64,000 nt of DNA, from positions 85,306,981 through 85,370,980 of the forward strand of contig OX344762.1 of the NCBI GenBank assembly GCA_947034895.1. The letters are read 5' to 3'. Made by a program: the position numbers and the translations under genes. Below are positions 22,401-33,631 of the stretch, one piece after another. Numbering within the stretch: position 1 is the first letter of the stretch; each line of letters starts with the position of its first letter. Under the pieces are notes generated by a model. The model was not told the DNA's origin. It worked only from the letters and a program-made list of their open reading frames with translations, and ran no database searches. Origin of the DNA: Rhytidiadelphus loreus (lineage: Eukaryota; Streptophyta; Bryopsida; Hypnales; Hylocomiaceae).

Positions 22401-25400
22401 TCAACCATCAGAAACTTTTAGACCACCGCTTTTAATGTGAGGAAGAACGGGATATTTCTGAAACGATGGGTAAGAAATATTCACGTTACAGACAGAAGAA
22501 ACAAACAGAGAAATCAAGGCTAGTTTGTAAAGTAGTGTTGAGGATTCGGAAGAGGAAATCCAACATAAACTACTGTTTTTCTACCAGCAAGATGCTTGGA
22601 AGACCCCTCAAGATGAAGATTCCCAATGCCTTCAGGTTGCTCTTCAAAGACCTCTGTCTTTAGGTCATGTCATCTTGCACCCAAATGTGCCACAGACTCC
22701 AAAGCACCAACCATCTTCACTAAACTGTACATCCAGGTAACCCGTGAAAGTCCAAGGGGTTCAGACAAAACACAAATGTGTTATAAAATATAAGTTCTGT
22801 AAGTTTTTTGAAGTTTGCATCAAAGAAGATAATGTGAAGCATGAGAAGTAGAAAGTATATGTACGGTCAAAATTATAAAAATAAACTTTTAGATTCTCTT
22901 CAAATGAATTTTGAAGATATAACTTCAAAACAGGCTTAAAAAATTCACCAAAAATACAATTTCTATTTTTAGCATTTGAATTTTTTTTCATTGGTCAAAA
23001 TTGTGGTTTCTATTGATTTGTCAAAAAATGCATAAGATCTAGTAATGAAAACATCAATACTTTCGGAAATAGTAAGTTTTCCAACACTAGGCCAATTCTA
23101 AATACTTTGTGCTATTTCTCTTATAATTTTAATTTGACTGTAGCGATCTTAGTTTTGAATAAAAATATTGAAAGACAATACAATCTTTTTTTAAATTGAA
23201 AAAAAAAGTTTTTTTCTACTTGAAAATTTTGTCCAAAGTTGGGCAGTGACTCTAAAATGGTTGCTTGAGCACTTAGGGGTTAATCAATATCTACTTCTAT
23301 TGAAGAAACAATTTTGGAACATATATTCAAAAAAACTTTGACACTTTATAACTTTTGCATGGAATGTCTAAAGGAAACTTTTTTTTTGTGCGTTGAAATT
23401 ATCTTTTAGTTGCCAACAATAGAACATAAAAATTTGGTGATTCTAATAATATTAACTATGATCTAACATAAAAAGTGGCGTGTTTGGGAGTTCCTACTTT
23501 AGTCAGTTTTATATAGAGTCTAATGAAAAAAAGAATCCCCCCCCCAAAAGGGTCTCTTGGAGGTTGATCATATTGGTGCTTGATTTCTATAAATACACTC
23601 AAATAAACTTTAACCCCTAAAAGACCAAGCATTCAAATTTTGAACAATGGATGAACACAAATACATCCCAAGTACACAAAAATGCATTTTTTCATCCATC
23701 AAGGTTTTTGAAGATTGATGTGTTAATTCTTTTAACATTAGTATAGTGTAGATTCTAAAGACTTTGCTTTGCATATATTCTATAATTCAATAGGTATTGG
23801 TTGGTCTCACTTCAAAAAACAACCTTTTTATTCAAAAAATGACCCTTCAAAATTGACTTGAATAGAAAAATAAAAAATAAAAATCTTCAAAAGTCACTAT
23901 GATTAGAACTTATTATTTTGAACTTTAATGAAAAAATTATTGTTGAAATCACAAATATTTAATCTACAATCGATTTTACAAGGAATCTTCAATTTCTAGT
24001 TTCAAATTTTTGATAAAATATTGAAAAATATTGGTTTGATCTAACTATATGGATATGATCTACGTCAATGATATTTTTCAGCAATTGTTTGAAAGTCATC
24101 ATCAAATTATTGTTCTAAGTTGCTTTTATAATACATCTTCAGAATTTTTGGAGACTTGGAGTACCTCTAGTCCTTCAAGAATTAAGCCCTAAATGTCTAC
24201 ATTGCATGTTATTTGAGGCCTTCGAGAGACCATTTGAGGGTTGTTCCCCTTCACTGTTCCCCTCGTAGTGAAGGACGGTTAGCTGTCTCAAAAAAAATTA
24301 AAAAAAGAAGAAGATTAAAATTAAAATTCTTCAAATGTAAAAAGAAGTTGAAAAAAAAATCCAAAAATGTGCTGGTAGCCTCTCGTCACGTAGGACTGCT
24401 AAGGTGTCAAGCCAACAGTCGTGTTCCCTACGTTCTCACAGCAGTAGAACCAACACTCTCTCGGAGGCCCGGGAAACTATCTAATGCATTCTTCTCTAGG
24501 ATTGACGATAAGAGAAAAATCATCATAAAGTACTCTTTGGAAGCATATTTTGGAATTGATGAACAAATGAAAGATGTAGACTTTGAGTTTTAGATTTCAT
24601 CTATATGATTAGATTTGCCAATGTTATCACCAATATTTTTTCTATAAATTTTGAAAGGGAATTTCAAAATTTCTTTGAAATTCATTTACAAGCAAAATAT
24701 TGTCATTTTTTTAGTAAAATCTGTTGGAATGGATTTAAAATGAGGTTTTCTTCATATGATGATTTTTTGAATTTTTTTGCTCTTTCTCGTGCTCTTTATA
24801 TCTATGACCTCATTTTTGCAAATCCAATTTTGAACTAAAGTCAATGCAATTTTGGCTTGGTCAACGACTAGACACACTTCCACATTTGTGATTTTAGAAA
24901 AATATGTACACCACATCCAACCATTAGATACGACAACAACTTAATAAAGTATCTTCATAAATTAGGATGATTTTTGTCCAAGAAGTAACGAAAAAGAAAA
25001 GTAATTTTTCAATTTGTTTGTTGTCCAAAAATTGGACGTTGGAGTGTTTTAGTGTCAATCTTACCACATGAGGTCCCAAATTCTTCACAATTTGAATATG
25101 TGACATAGATTGATATAATTTGAATGTACAACAAGCATACCACAATCAAAGATATTGTGGCAAGTGTTGCAGGATATTTCGAATGTTGTTCTTGAGAAAG
25201 TCAGTCATAATAAAGAAGTTTGAGTGTGGACTAAGGTTCTCTATAAGGTAACTACACCTAATTTTAACCACTTCATAAAATAGCATAGTCTAGATTCTCA
25301 TCTAAAATGTACTTTTACTATTCATGAGAGTCTATGGTTGGTTATCCTAAACCCTATTTTTAGTATTTTAAAACTTTGTTGTTTATTCATTCAATGTCCA

Positions 25401-26280
25401 AAAAATGCACTCTAAAAGAATCTAGAATCTATTTTTGATTTCTAACAAAAATCCACAAAGAATTTTCAACATAATAATGGGAACCACATTGAATTGCTTA
25501 TTTGTGCGATTTTAGGTGTAGTTTCTTTACTTTGGATAGGTATTCAATCTAGGTGAGTTAGTACAACATGACTGAGAACAAATAGAAAATCCTAGTATAT
25601 CACTAAGGTAGGAGGTCCATAAATGGACCATCTAAGGGCTAGAACTGAATTTTAGGGAGGTGAAACACCTTGAAATATTTTTCTTTGAAAGACAAGGAGA
25701 ATTGACATCTAACCCTGTTTTTTTGAAGCTTCATGGAATTAGTTATGAAAATTTGAAGTCAAAACACCATAGGGCTCTAAAAGCGACCACCCCCTGAAAT
25801 GTACAGCATTGGGACATTTTGATAAATTGAAGAAAGCAGAATGTACCTTTGAGGCATGTTCCATTCAAAATGCCCGATCCAAGTTCGAGCCTCCTACCAG
25901 GAAACACATGAAACAGCCCTTTTTTTTTCCCAAGCAGGTGACTCATTCCTAGAAATTAATGAGAAGCATAGCAAAGGATAAAATTGTCATACATTGCATT
26001 ACACCCCACGACAGACAGCCACACGCATAATCACGGTACAAGCGTCAAAGGCAACCTGAATTTCAAACAAAGGAAACGTCGCTCCTCTTCTTCTCCGTCA
26101 ATAGGCATAGACACAATTCGGAGCATGTCATCGTGTTTCCGAAGAACCCAAATTCTTCCTCATGCAGACAATCCCGCAAGCTGTGCAATCGAACTTGGAA
26201 ACTCAAGAAGGAAGAGCAACAAACTGAAGAGTCTGGAATTCGCATCACAGACAGATGGAAACCTTCCCCCGACGTGACAT
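19500..26280. other. Long stretch with no gene I can support
   Basis: Several short frames occur but none has family features, splice support or unusual composition. The stretch contains repeat pieces at 21595-21725 and 25650-25935, TTAA ends (AGGGGTTAA at about 23276-23283; TTAACCCCTAAAAGACC at about 23610) that do not pair with each other, and AT-rich filler at 22.8-24.2 kb. The immediate upstream part of RPS24 (about 25990-26330) is less AT-rich, as expected for a promoter region. Confidence 0.55.
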
Positions 26281-26328
26281 GTAAGGAAGGATGATAAATG
26301 TGTGTGTTTCGGATGGATGAATAAATTT

Positions 26329-26336
26329 TAGGGTTT
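26329..26336 (+). promoter_or_regulatory. telo-box upstream of RPS24
   Basis: TAGGGTTT, the reverse complement of AAACCCTA, lies about 100 bp before the RPS24 start codon. Telo-boxes are a known feature of plant ribosomal-protein and other translation-machinery promoters, often in the 5' leader. A possible 61-nt leader intron (GTAAGT at 26354 to GGCAG at 26414) follows it. Confidence 0.6.
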
Positions 26337-26434
26337 GGGGCCGCCCCTCAGGGGTAAGTGCAACGCCTAGCAGTTTCTTGACTCTCTTTTGTTTGCGTTT
26401 TGCTTCCTCGGCAGCATTGCACCGGCTCGCAGCG

Positions 26435-27310
26435 ATGGCGGAAAAAGCGTGCACCGTCCGTACCAGGAAGTTTATGACCAACCGCCTGCTCGCCCGCAAG
26501 CAGTTCGTAAGCTGCCTGGCCTACTTGCACTCCGTTATGTGTGTTCGAATTGCGAGGCCTTTTTAGATTTTAGGGTTAAGGAACTTCTCTCGACTCTAAC
26601 GATGGGACGGGTTATGTTTTGCAGGTTATTGACGTTTTGCACCCGGGTCGTGCGAATGTGTCGAAGGTGAGTTTTGGTGTGAATTTTGCACAACTTCGGG
26701 TTTTTTAGGTCAAATTTTAGGACAACATGTGATTGCGGAGCTGAGGTTCGGATTCATCATACAGGCCGAGCTGAAGGAGAAGCTGACCAAGCTTTATGAA
26801 GTTCGGGATCCCCAATCCATCTTCGTGTTCGGCTTCAGGACACAATTCGGAGGTGGCAAGTCCACTGGATTCGGTCTTATCTACGATTCTGTGGACTCTG
26901 CTAAGAAATACGAGCCCAAATACAGGCTCATCAGGGTAAGTTTCTAGTTTTGTTCGTTCTTTTAGGCGTAGGCTTTACGTTTGTGAGTGTTTGAGTGGAG
27001 AGTTGCTTGTGACAAAAAAGAGGGGCTCTAGTATGGTACCGATGTTATGGATTTGGGTGTAATTGCAGAATGGATTAGCGACCAAGGTGGAGAAGTCCAG
27101 GAAGCAGATCAAGGAGCGCAAGAACCGTTCCAAGAAGATCAGGGGTGTGAAGAAGGTACGTAATTTTTTCATGGAATTTGGCAATCTCTCTGTAATCCAA
27201 TGATGGTGGATTAGTTTTTTTGTTAAAGGGTCTTTAGGGCAGAGTTTTTACAACATGGTTGTCTTGTGTTGCAGACGAAGGCTGCTGGAGATGCCAAGAA
27301 GAAGAAGTAA
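26435..27310 (+). CDS. RPS24: 40S ribosomal protein eS24 (five coding exons)
   Basis: Coding exons 26435-26506, 26625-26666, 26765-26935, 27069-27155 and 27275-27310, all with GT...AG borders, total 408 nt and 135 residues, close to the usual plant length. The product starts [19 protein letters not shown] and continues with the family block [20 protein letters not shown], then [40 protein letters not shown] and a lysine-rich tail ending AAGDAKKKK. It is a component of the cytosolic small ribosomal subunit, acting in subunit assembly and translation. All exon joins are in phase and no residue looks out of place, so the gene appears functional. The start context GCGATGGCG is a strong plant initiation context. 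The first intron carries a second TTTAGGGTTA motif. Confidence 0.97.
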
Positions 27311-28176
27311 GCAGGGATGGTGCTCCTGAAGGCAGGAAGGATTCTTGTCCTGGTGGAATGTCTGAAAATTCAGATCAGATGAATTTGAATGGATCCAGGT
27401 TTTTATTTGACGACTTCATAGTTGCAAGTTCTTGGACTCTGACTGTTTGTGTCATCTGTCCTGTGCTTTTATGTCTGGCTTCCACGAGGATATATTTTTA
27501 TGATTCATGTCTGGACGGTATTCATGCGTGTTGGTTGCTTGATTTCACATACTTGTGAGTGCAAGTGGTGTGACATAGTGCGACGATACTTTAACATACG
27601 TTCCACAATTAAGCTTTGCAACGGCCGTCCGACTGGACAAAAAGAAATTCTTCACCTAAAGAATTCAGCTTCATGTTATTCCAAAAAGAACCGATTTATC
27701 TTTTACTTCAGGATCGAGTTCTTCGTGCAATCTTCTATCGGCAGATTCGATGCAGTCTTTTCTGTTGATATTTGTAGCTGCAGTGGCAATCGACAGTGCC
27801 GAATGGAGTACACGTTCCGTCGATGATATGTATATCACAGAGAGGGTTTACCTAAACTATTGATTGTATGATAGAAGATTGAAATTTGGTCGTCGTCATG
27901 GGATTTTTACTTTTATTTTTATTTTTCTGTGTTTGCAATGTCTCTTTCTTCTTTCTTCACCCCGGCCCTTTCTTCATTGGCGTCGAGGTGGTTTTTGTTT
28001 TCCAAAAGATAAATTAGAACAATCATATCTATTCCTTGCAACACAATTATCAATGGTGAGGAACCCTTGCATCTGATTTGTGCCTTATAAATGACGTTTC
28101 CTCCATGTTGGGGGTGGATGGTTGACTCATCCTCATTCAAGACATTTAACCCCTCAATGCCCAAGGGGCTCAAAAG

Positions 28177-28402
28177 GGCCAGGGTGAACTGACCCCCTCG
28201 CTCGGCTTTGCGGGCAAACCCTGGAATTATTTATTTTTCGCACATGAATTTTTTTGCAAAATTTTAATTCATTTTTGCGATCAGAGACCCCAAATTGGTC
28301 TGGGATGGACGAGAGTATACCCTAGAACGGCCCAAAATAGGGGGCTTTTTTTTTACATGCACCCCTGGTAAGGACAAGCGAGGGGGTCAATCCACCTTGA
28401 TC
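28177..28402. mobile_element. hAT-like MITE with 8-bp target duplication
   Basis: TIRs GGCCAGGGTGAACTGACC and (reverse complement of right end) GATCAAGGTGGATTGACC continue as CCCCTCGCT on both sides. CTCAAAAG at 28169-28176 recurs exactly at 28403-28410, an 8-bp target duplication as produced by hAT transposases. The element is 226 bp and non-coding. A related copy lies at 40278-40503. Confidence 0.8.
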
Positions 28403-29070
28403 CTCAAAAGTAGCCTCACATAGTTTGAGTCCAATTCAAAGTAATGTAACTTTTGCATCTAATGTCCAAATTCAATAGAATTTGTTGGAAAAGTTGTGCA
28501 TACTTTTTTTAGTTTATGTGGTAAAATTTTCAAATCAATCGAAGATGTATTAGTTTTTTGAAATTCAATCGAAGTTCATAAGTATAATTTGAGTTCACAA
28601 AACTACACTTGATGGCTGCAACTTTGGGGGCTTGTATCTCCTTCATATAGTGTTTTTTTCCAATAAAATTTGTTGGATTATGTTTTCCTTGAAGTCTAGT
28701 TCTTGTGGTAAAACTTTCATATCAATCAAGGTTGTTTTGAATGTTTGGGGATATTTGAAGTTCAAAGCCCTAATAGTTTTTCATTATAGTGAACTTTGGT
28801 GGCCTATTTCTTCTTCATACAATGCCCATTTTCAATAATTCTTCTTAGTAAAGTTGCACATGCTGGTCTAGTTTGTGTCAATAAAATTTCATATCAATCC
28901 AAAAAATAATGAGTGACTGAGAGGCATTTTAGTAGGAGTTTCAGCCTTGGATGTAATTTTTGGCAACTTTTCTTGACATTTCAAAGTCATTTTGTAGACA
29001 CAATGAGTCAATTGAATGATATTTTCTTTCATCAATGTATTTGTATGCTGATTTTCAAGCACTTTGTAGT

Positions 29071-29300
29071 TTAACCCTTAAACGTCGAAGGGGGGACCCT
29101 CAAAATCTTCCTTTTCTATTACCGTGTGAATCATTGACCTCTCAAATTGCAAAAGTAGTCATTGGAAGTCAAACTACTATAGAAGATCTTCCCTTTCCAA
29201 AACAAATTTAGAGGATGAATAGTTGCACTTCTGTCCTATACAGTTTGATTCCTTGTCATCCATCGGACACAAAATGTTTGCCTCGACGTTCAAGGGTTAA
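29071..29300. mobile_element. Family B TTAA MITE, copy 1 (nested)
   Basis: The left end TTAACCCTTAAACGTCGAAG and the right end (reverse complement) TTAACCCTTGAACGTCGAGG make a TIR of about 18 bp including TTAA. The interior includes CATTGGAAGTCAAACTACTA and GAATAGTTGCACTT, which appear in inverted orientation at 62801-63019. It is 230 bp long and inserted inside family A copy 2. Confidence 0.85.
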
Positions 29301-30037
29301 AGTTTTTTCATTTGAGAAGATTTAGAATTCAAATTTCACCTCCAAATGTGTTTTTAGGAAAATTTCAGCATCCTTTTTTAACCCTAAAACATTATAATCT
29401 TTCAATCTACATAGTCAAATGACTTCAAATTTGATCCATGCCATCTACAACATGTTCACTACAAGATTGTACGGTTAAGTTCTGTTTAACTTAGTGACAT
29501 TTAGATTTATAGCACTTCAAAAGCTATGGTGGTTTTAAATCCAAAAAGGCCTTGGGCCTTGAGGGGTTAAGTTTTTACACAAGGCCCTAATCCTAAAAGA
29601 GTGGTTGAGAACGTGTTAAAAGGAACTTGTTTTTTTTGGCAACTAAATATGTCTTTTCATTAATTTTGTGATCTATTTGTAATGAATAGAGTATAATGAT
29701 CTCAATTTGCTTGTATTGAAAATGATTGAAATCCATCAATTTTACATTAGATGTGCAATGATCCTTTAATGAATATTTACTTTCTTCTATTCTATACATG
29801 TTGAACATCATTCAATCATGTATATTTTGGCTTCCATATCTATTCAAGGTTAAAGAATTATTCAAATTGAAGAAAGTTGCTACTAAGTTCTATTTAAAAC
29901 ACCCTTTAAAGTAGTTTTAAAGGACTCAATCCTTGTCAAACAATGTACCTTCAAATCTAAGTTCACTCAATTGCATACTACTTTTTGTTTGTCAATGTTC
30001 AATTTATTTCACATTTGTAATGTGAAGGTGGACAACT

Positions 30038-31423
30038 TTAACCCCTAATTGCCATATATGATCAATCTAAAATTTCAGGTTCATTTTGCAATGGGCAATT
30101 AAATTCTTTTGACCATTTAAACAAAATTTACAAGCAGTTTTTAGGGTATAGGGTTGAAATCTTTCATTTTTCACTAAAAACAGAGAATATATTTAATATT
30201 TGAGAGGTCCTATATTGCATGTATGTATCATTAGTGAAGAGTAAAGCTTGCCAATTTTACTTCATTTCCTAGCTTTGAGCAAAGTTTATCAATTCCACTT
30301 GATTTGAGATCAAAAAAATTAAACTTATCCATTTGCTTTGAAAATGGTCCCAATAGAAAGAGTAAAGTATTTATGTGATTTTCATTGTTGAAAATTAAAA
30401 CTTGCAAGTGTTGATTTGGAGTTCTTTACAATTTCTACCTATCAAACAAAAATTGCATTTCAACAATTGCAAGGTGGATTGTGTAATGAGTTTTATAATT
30501 TTTTATGTGAAATTAAGTTTTTGAAAGTGAACTTTAGAGTATTAATACTATTTTTAGTTGTTCATGTCACCTCCCATCCTCGGGGGGGTCATTTAGAGTG
30601 TCCATTAGAAACCATGTGCAAACAAAACTTTGGACCCCCTATATACTTTTTGAATTTTAAATAAAAATAAATAAAATAAATATGAATAGATTTTCTTACT
30701 TTGAAAGTTTATGTTTTGAATTATTGATATTTTTATTTGTTAATAATAATTAGTTTCAAATTTTTGAAGTAAAAAGATACACTGTAGAATTGAAAAATAA
30801 CTTTCACATTCCTATATTATATAAGAAAAAAATTTCTAAAAAATGAACAAAAAATCCTAAAAATAATTCATTATTGAAAGCTCATTTTGAGTTGAATATT
30901 GACTCAATGGTCATTTAAATGTGTCCTCTATAATTATTTGAGTTGAAAAACATGCCATTTTAGTTCATTTTCATCCTCTTCTAGAAATCATTTCATATTT
31001 TATTTGAGTTGGAAATTTTGGCAATAGAAAGCTATAGTCATTATTAAACAATGTTAAAAAATTTAGGTTGAAATTACAGTTTATTAGAAACCACTTGTTT
31101 GCACGTGATTTGTTATAGTAGAACTAAGTGCACCCCCCGAGCTCCCATCACAAAAAACTTTATATGCAAATTTCATAAACATTGTGGAGAGGGACAATAT
31201 ACTAAAAATAGAATAAATACATTTATTTTGTTATAATCTCACAACTCCTATGCAATTTCACACTCAAAATTGGTATGAACACTAATAAGCAAACTCTTTA
31301 AACATCTATACGGTCAAATTTTGAAAAAAAAAACAATTTGCTTCATTGGAGATAACTATAAGCCCATGCTTTTTTTTTCATAGGAAAAACACACTAAGAA
31401 AGGCTTGGGCACTTGGGGGTTAA
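30038..31423. mobile_element. TTAA-bounded AT-rich element, 1.39 kb
   Basis: The left end TTAACCCCTAATTGCCATAT and right end (reverse complement) TTAACCCCCAAGTGCCCAAG share about 15 of the first 20 positions including TTAA. The interior is AT-rich with no coding frame. It resembles the other TTAA families but with weaker end identity, so it may be older. Confidence 0.5.
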
Positions 31424-31949
31424 CTTGGAATGGAGCTTTAAAACCTTAGGGATATTGTAAAGTGATGCTTTTGAAGCAGTTTTTTTGAGATGTGCAACAA
31501 TTCTTGTAATACCAATATTATTAATAATAAGATATAAACCTTACTTTCTTAGCATATATGCAATATAAAATCTCTTCACATCAACGTATTTCTTCATGCT
31601 TCATGAGCTTGAATTAACTAAAACAATTGCATTAACAATAAACTATAAGACTAGTTTTTGTAAGGTAATATTAGTTCTTGTAAAGTAAGACTAATTTCCA
31701 AAAACCAACCCCTATAGATTCTTGCTTAAAATGTACTCTTTATAATTTATTTATACAATGTCTAAAAATTACATTCTAAGAGAATCTAACATTTCTTTTT
31801 GACAACCAACAAGATTCCACAAAAAAAATTCAATATAATAATGGAAACTATACTATATTGCTTATTTGGAACTTTTTTGGCATATCCATAGGTTGGTGTC
31901 TTGATACCCACAACATTGGGCTAGACATTTGGATGATATGTTATGTTAT

Positions 31950-32074
31950 GTATACTTGAAAGAGATTCTCTCCTAATTGTACCACCTATACATAGCTATC
32001 CAAGATTTCAAGCTTGAAATCTTGGACAACTATATATAGGTAGTACAATTAGAGGAGAGTCCCTTTCAAGTGTA
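31950..32074. mobile_element. Fold-back element, nearly perfect 60-bp arms
   Basis: Arms starting TATACTTGAAAGAG and ending CTTTCAAGTGTATA are inverted repeats meeting at AAGATTTCAAGCTTGAAATC with almost no loop. About 90 percent of arm positions pair by eye. It is either a small MITE or a structured transcript; no coding sequence. Confidence 0.75.
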
Positions 32075-32109
32075 TATACCTTATTGCAAAACGGTCCCAA
32101 ATTTATAGA

Positions 32110-32359
32110 TTAACCCTTGAGAATCCCAACACCTCAAATTTATCCTCTCAAAATTGAAAGATTTCCTTGTTTGGCTATTATAATCTTTTCAATAGTACGA
32201 TCAAAGGGTGTGTTCCTTTTCATGGAGCCCCGGGCCTATCTTCACTACCAATCGGTACAATCAATTTATGTAGGTCTCTTTTTAAGTGATAGTTTGATTG
32301 GAATGAGTTCAAATGGGTCTTGAATTTTAGTAAACACACGCTGGGTGCTAAAGAGTTAA
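32110..32359. mobile_element. Possible small TTAA element
   Basis: TTAACCCTTGAGAATCCCAA at the left and, reverse-complemented, TTAACTCTTTAGCACCCAGC at the right. TTAA is present at both edges but the TIR match is weak (about 13 of 20). It contains a small frame with no features. Treat as tentative. Confidence 0.35.
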
Positions 32360-32566
32360 AACAAGTGTTACTCATTTGGCTCTTTAGGGGTGCCCCATGA
32401 ACATTCTGCTAAATTGCAGTCATCACTACAAAGATGAACATGAGCTTAACTAGCCATCAATCACACTCCTACCTTGACATTGGAAACTATGCAAAAACAG
32501 TGAATATATGTAGGAAAAATATGCTCTCCAGAATCACGAAAGCCAAACCAAAGAGGATTACGTCAA

Positions 32567-33605
32567 TTGCAGTACAAATTTCCATTTGATTGTTGCAAGA
32601 GCTTTCAAAAAATTAAAGCCCAACTGAAATAGTGCCCCACCAATTACCAATTCCTCAAGTGAATAAATCGTAAGCATACAGTTCAAACCATATGTCCTCT
32701 TCCAGGACATTACTTCCAAACACAATATATCAGAAACCAGAATTCGTAAAGCACACACAATTATGAATTGTTAAGTCTGCCTTTCAAGTTTATTTGGAAA
32801 AAGCACTCAGCGCAGCAATTGTGGTACAGAATTCTAGCCGATCAATGCTTGAGCTTTACTATTCCAAAACATCAAAAGCCAACCGCATTTTACAATTTCC
32901 TCAAATGTACAAATCATGATTATGTGTTAGTATCCCTCTTCCAGTATAATCTCTATCATCTATTCTAGTAAACACACAATTTAACATAAAACCAACATTC
33001 TCAAAATCCATACATAAGTATATCGTAGCACTGCCAATCGAATTTAGTTACAAAGATTGTGGTTAGAAAGAGTATAATACAAATTTCCGGCTGAATGACG
33101 CTAGAGCTTTATTATTCCAAACGATTCAACTGCAACTGCAGTAGTGCCTTACAATTTACATCTTCCTCAGTGTGCAAACCATGAACGTCCAGCTCCTACA
33201 TCCGCATCTCCTCTTTCCAGTACATTTCACAACAAACAAACACACACACACACACACACACACACAATCTAACATAAAACCAAAATCCTCAAATCCATAC
33301 ACAAGTACGTCGTGACCCTGTTGTGCCCCTGCCCATCAAATGTACTTGGCAAGTGCACTGTGTGTAGTAATTGTGGTTCAAAGTCCAGCTCTTTGTTGCT
33401 AGATCGAGCTTTATTATTCTACAAAAGATCCACCTCCGACTGAAGTAGTGCCTCACAATTTACAACTTCCTCAAATGTACACATCATGAACGTACAACTC
33501 CTGTATCCTGATCTTCTCTTTCCACTAAATTTCTCAACACAGAAAACAACATAAACCCAGAATTGTCAAATTCATACACAAGTATATCGTGCCAATGCCG
33601 ATCGG
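32567..33605 (-). repeat. Four tandem copies of an approximately 250-bp gene 3' end
   Basis: Segments starting near 32567, 32800, 33050 and 33340 repeat the pattern GTACA/GTGG..A.AATTT, GAGCTTTATTATTC, AGTAGTGCC.CACAATTTAC, CTTCCTCAA.TGTAC, ATCATGA and ATACACAAGTA. The gene at 33632 reads leftward into this array, so each unit is a potential 3' UTR copy. Two of the units carry AATAAA on the transcribed strand (plus-strand TTTATT at 33108-33113 and 33410-33415); the other two have altered versions. A CA microsatellite lies between units at about 33237-33265. Confidence 0.7.
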
Positions 33606-33631
33606 ATTTAGTTGCGAATTGCTTGCACAGT

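Larger units (their letters stand above)
28146..29570. mobile_element. Family A TTAA element, copy 2, with two nested insertions
   Basis: The left end TTAACCCCTCAATGCCCAAG and the right end (reverse complement) TTAACCCCTCAAGGCCCAAG give a near-perfect TIR including TTAA. The interior matches copy 1 at 11672-12637. Total length is 1425 bp; removing the nested elements at 28177-28402 (plus one 8-bp duplication) and 29071-29300 leaves about 960 bp, matching the 966 bp of copy 1. The TTAA flanks plus CCC start indicate piggyBac-type mobilisation; no transposase is encoded. Confidence 0.85.

Noticed and set aside
23280..23613. A TTAA element between 23280 and 23613
   Set aside because: The ends point outward (GGGGTTAA on the left, TTAACCCC on the right), so they belong to two different elements whose partners were not found.
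24213..24593. 126-codon plus-strand frame with a Lys-rich middle
   Set aside because: The Lys-rich part comes from an A-rich tract; no start context, homology feature or splice support.
33237..33265. CA repeat as a regulatory element
   Set aside because: An ordinary microsatellite between 3'-end repeat units; nothing links it to regulation.
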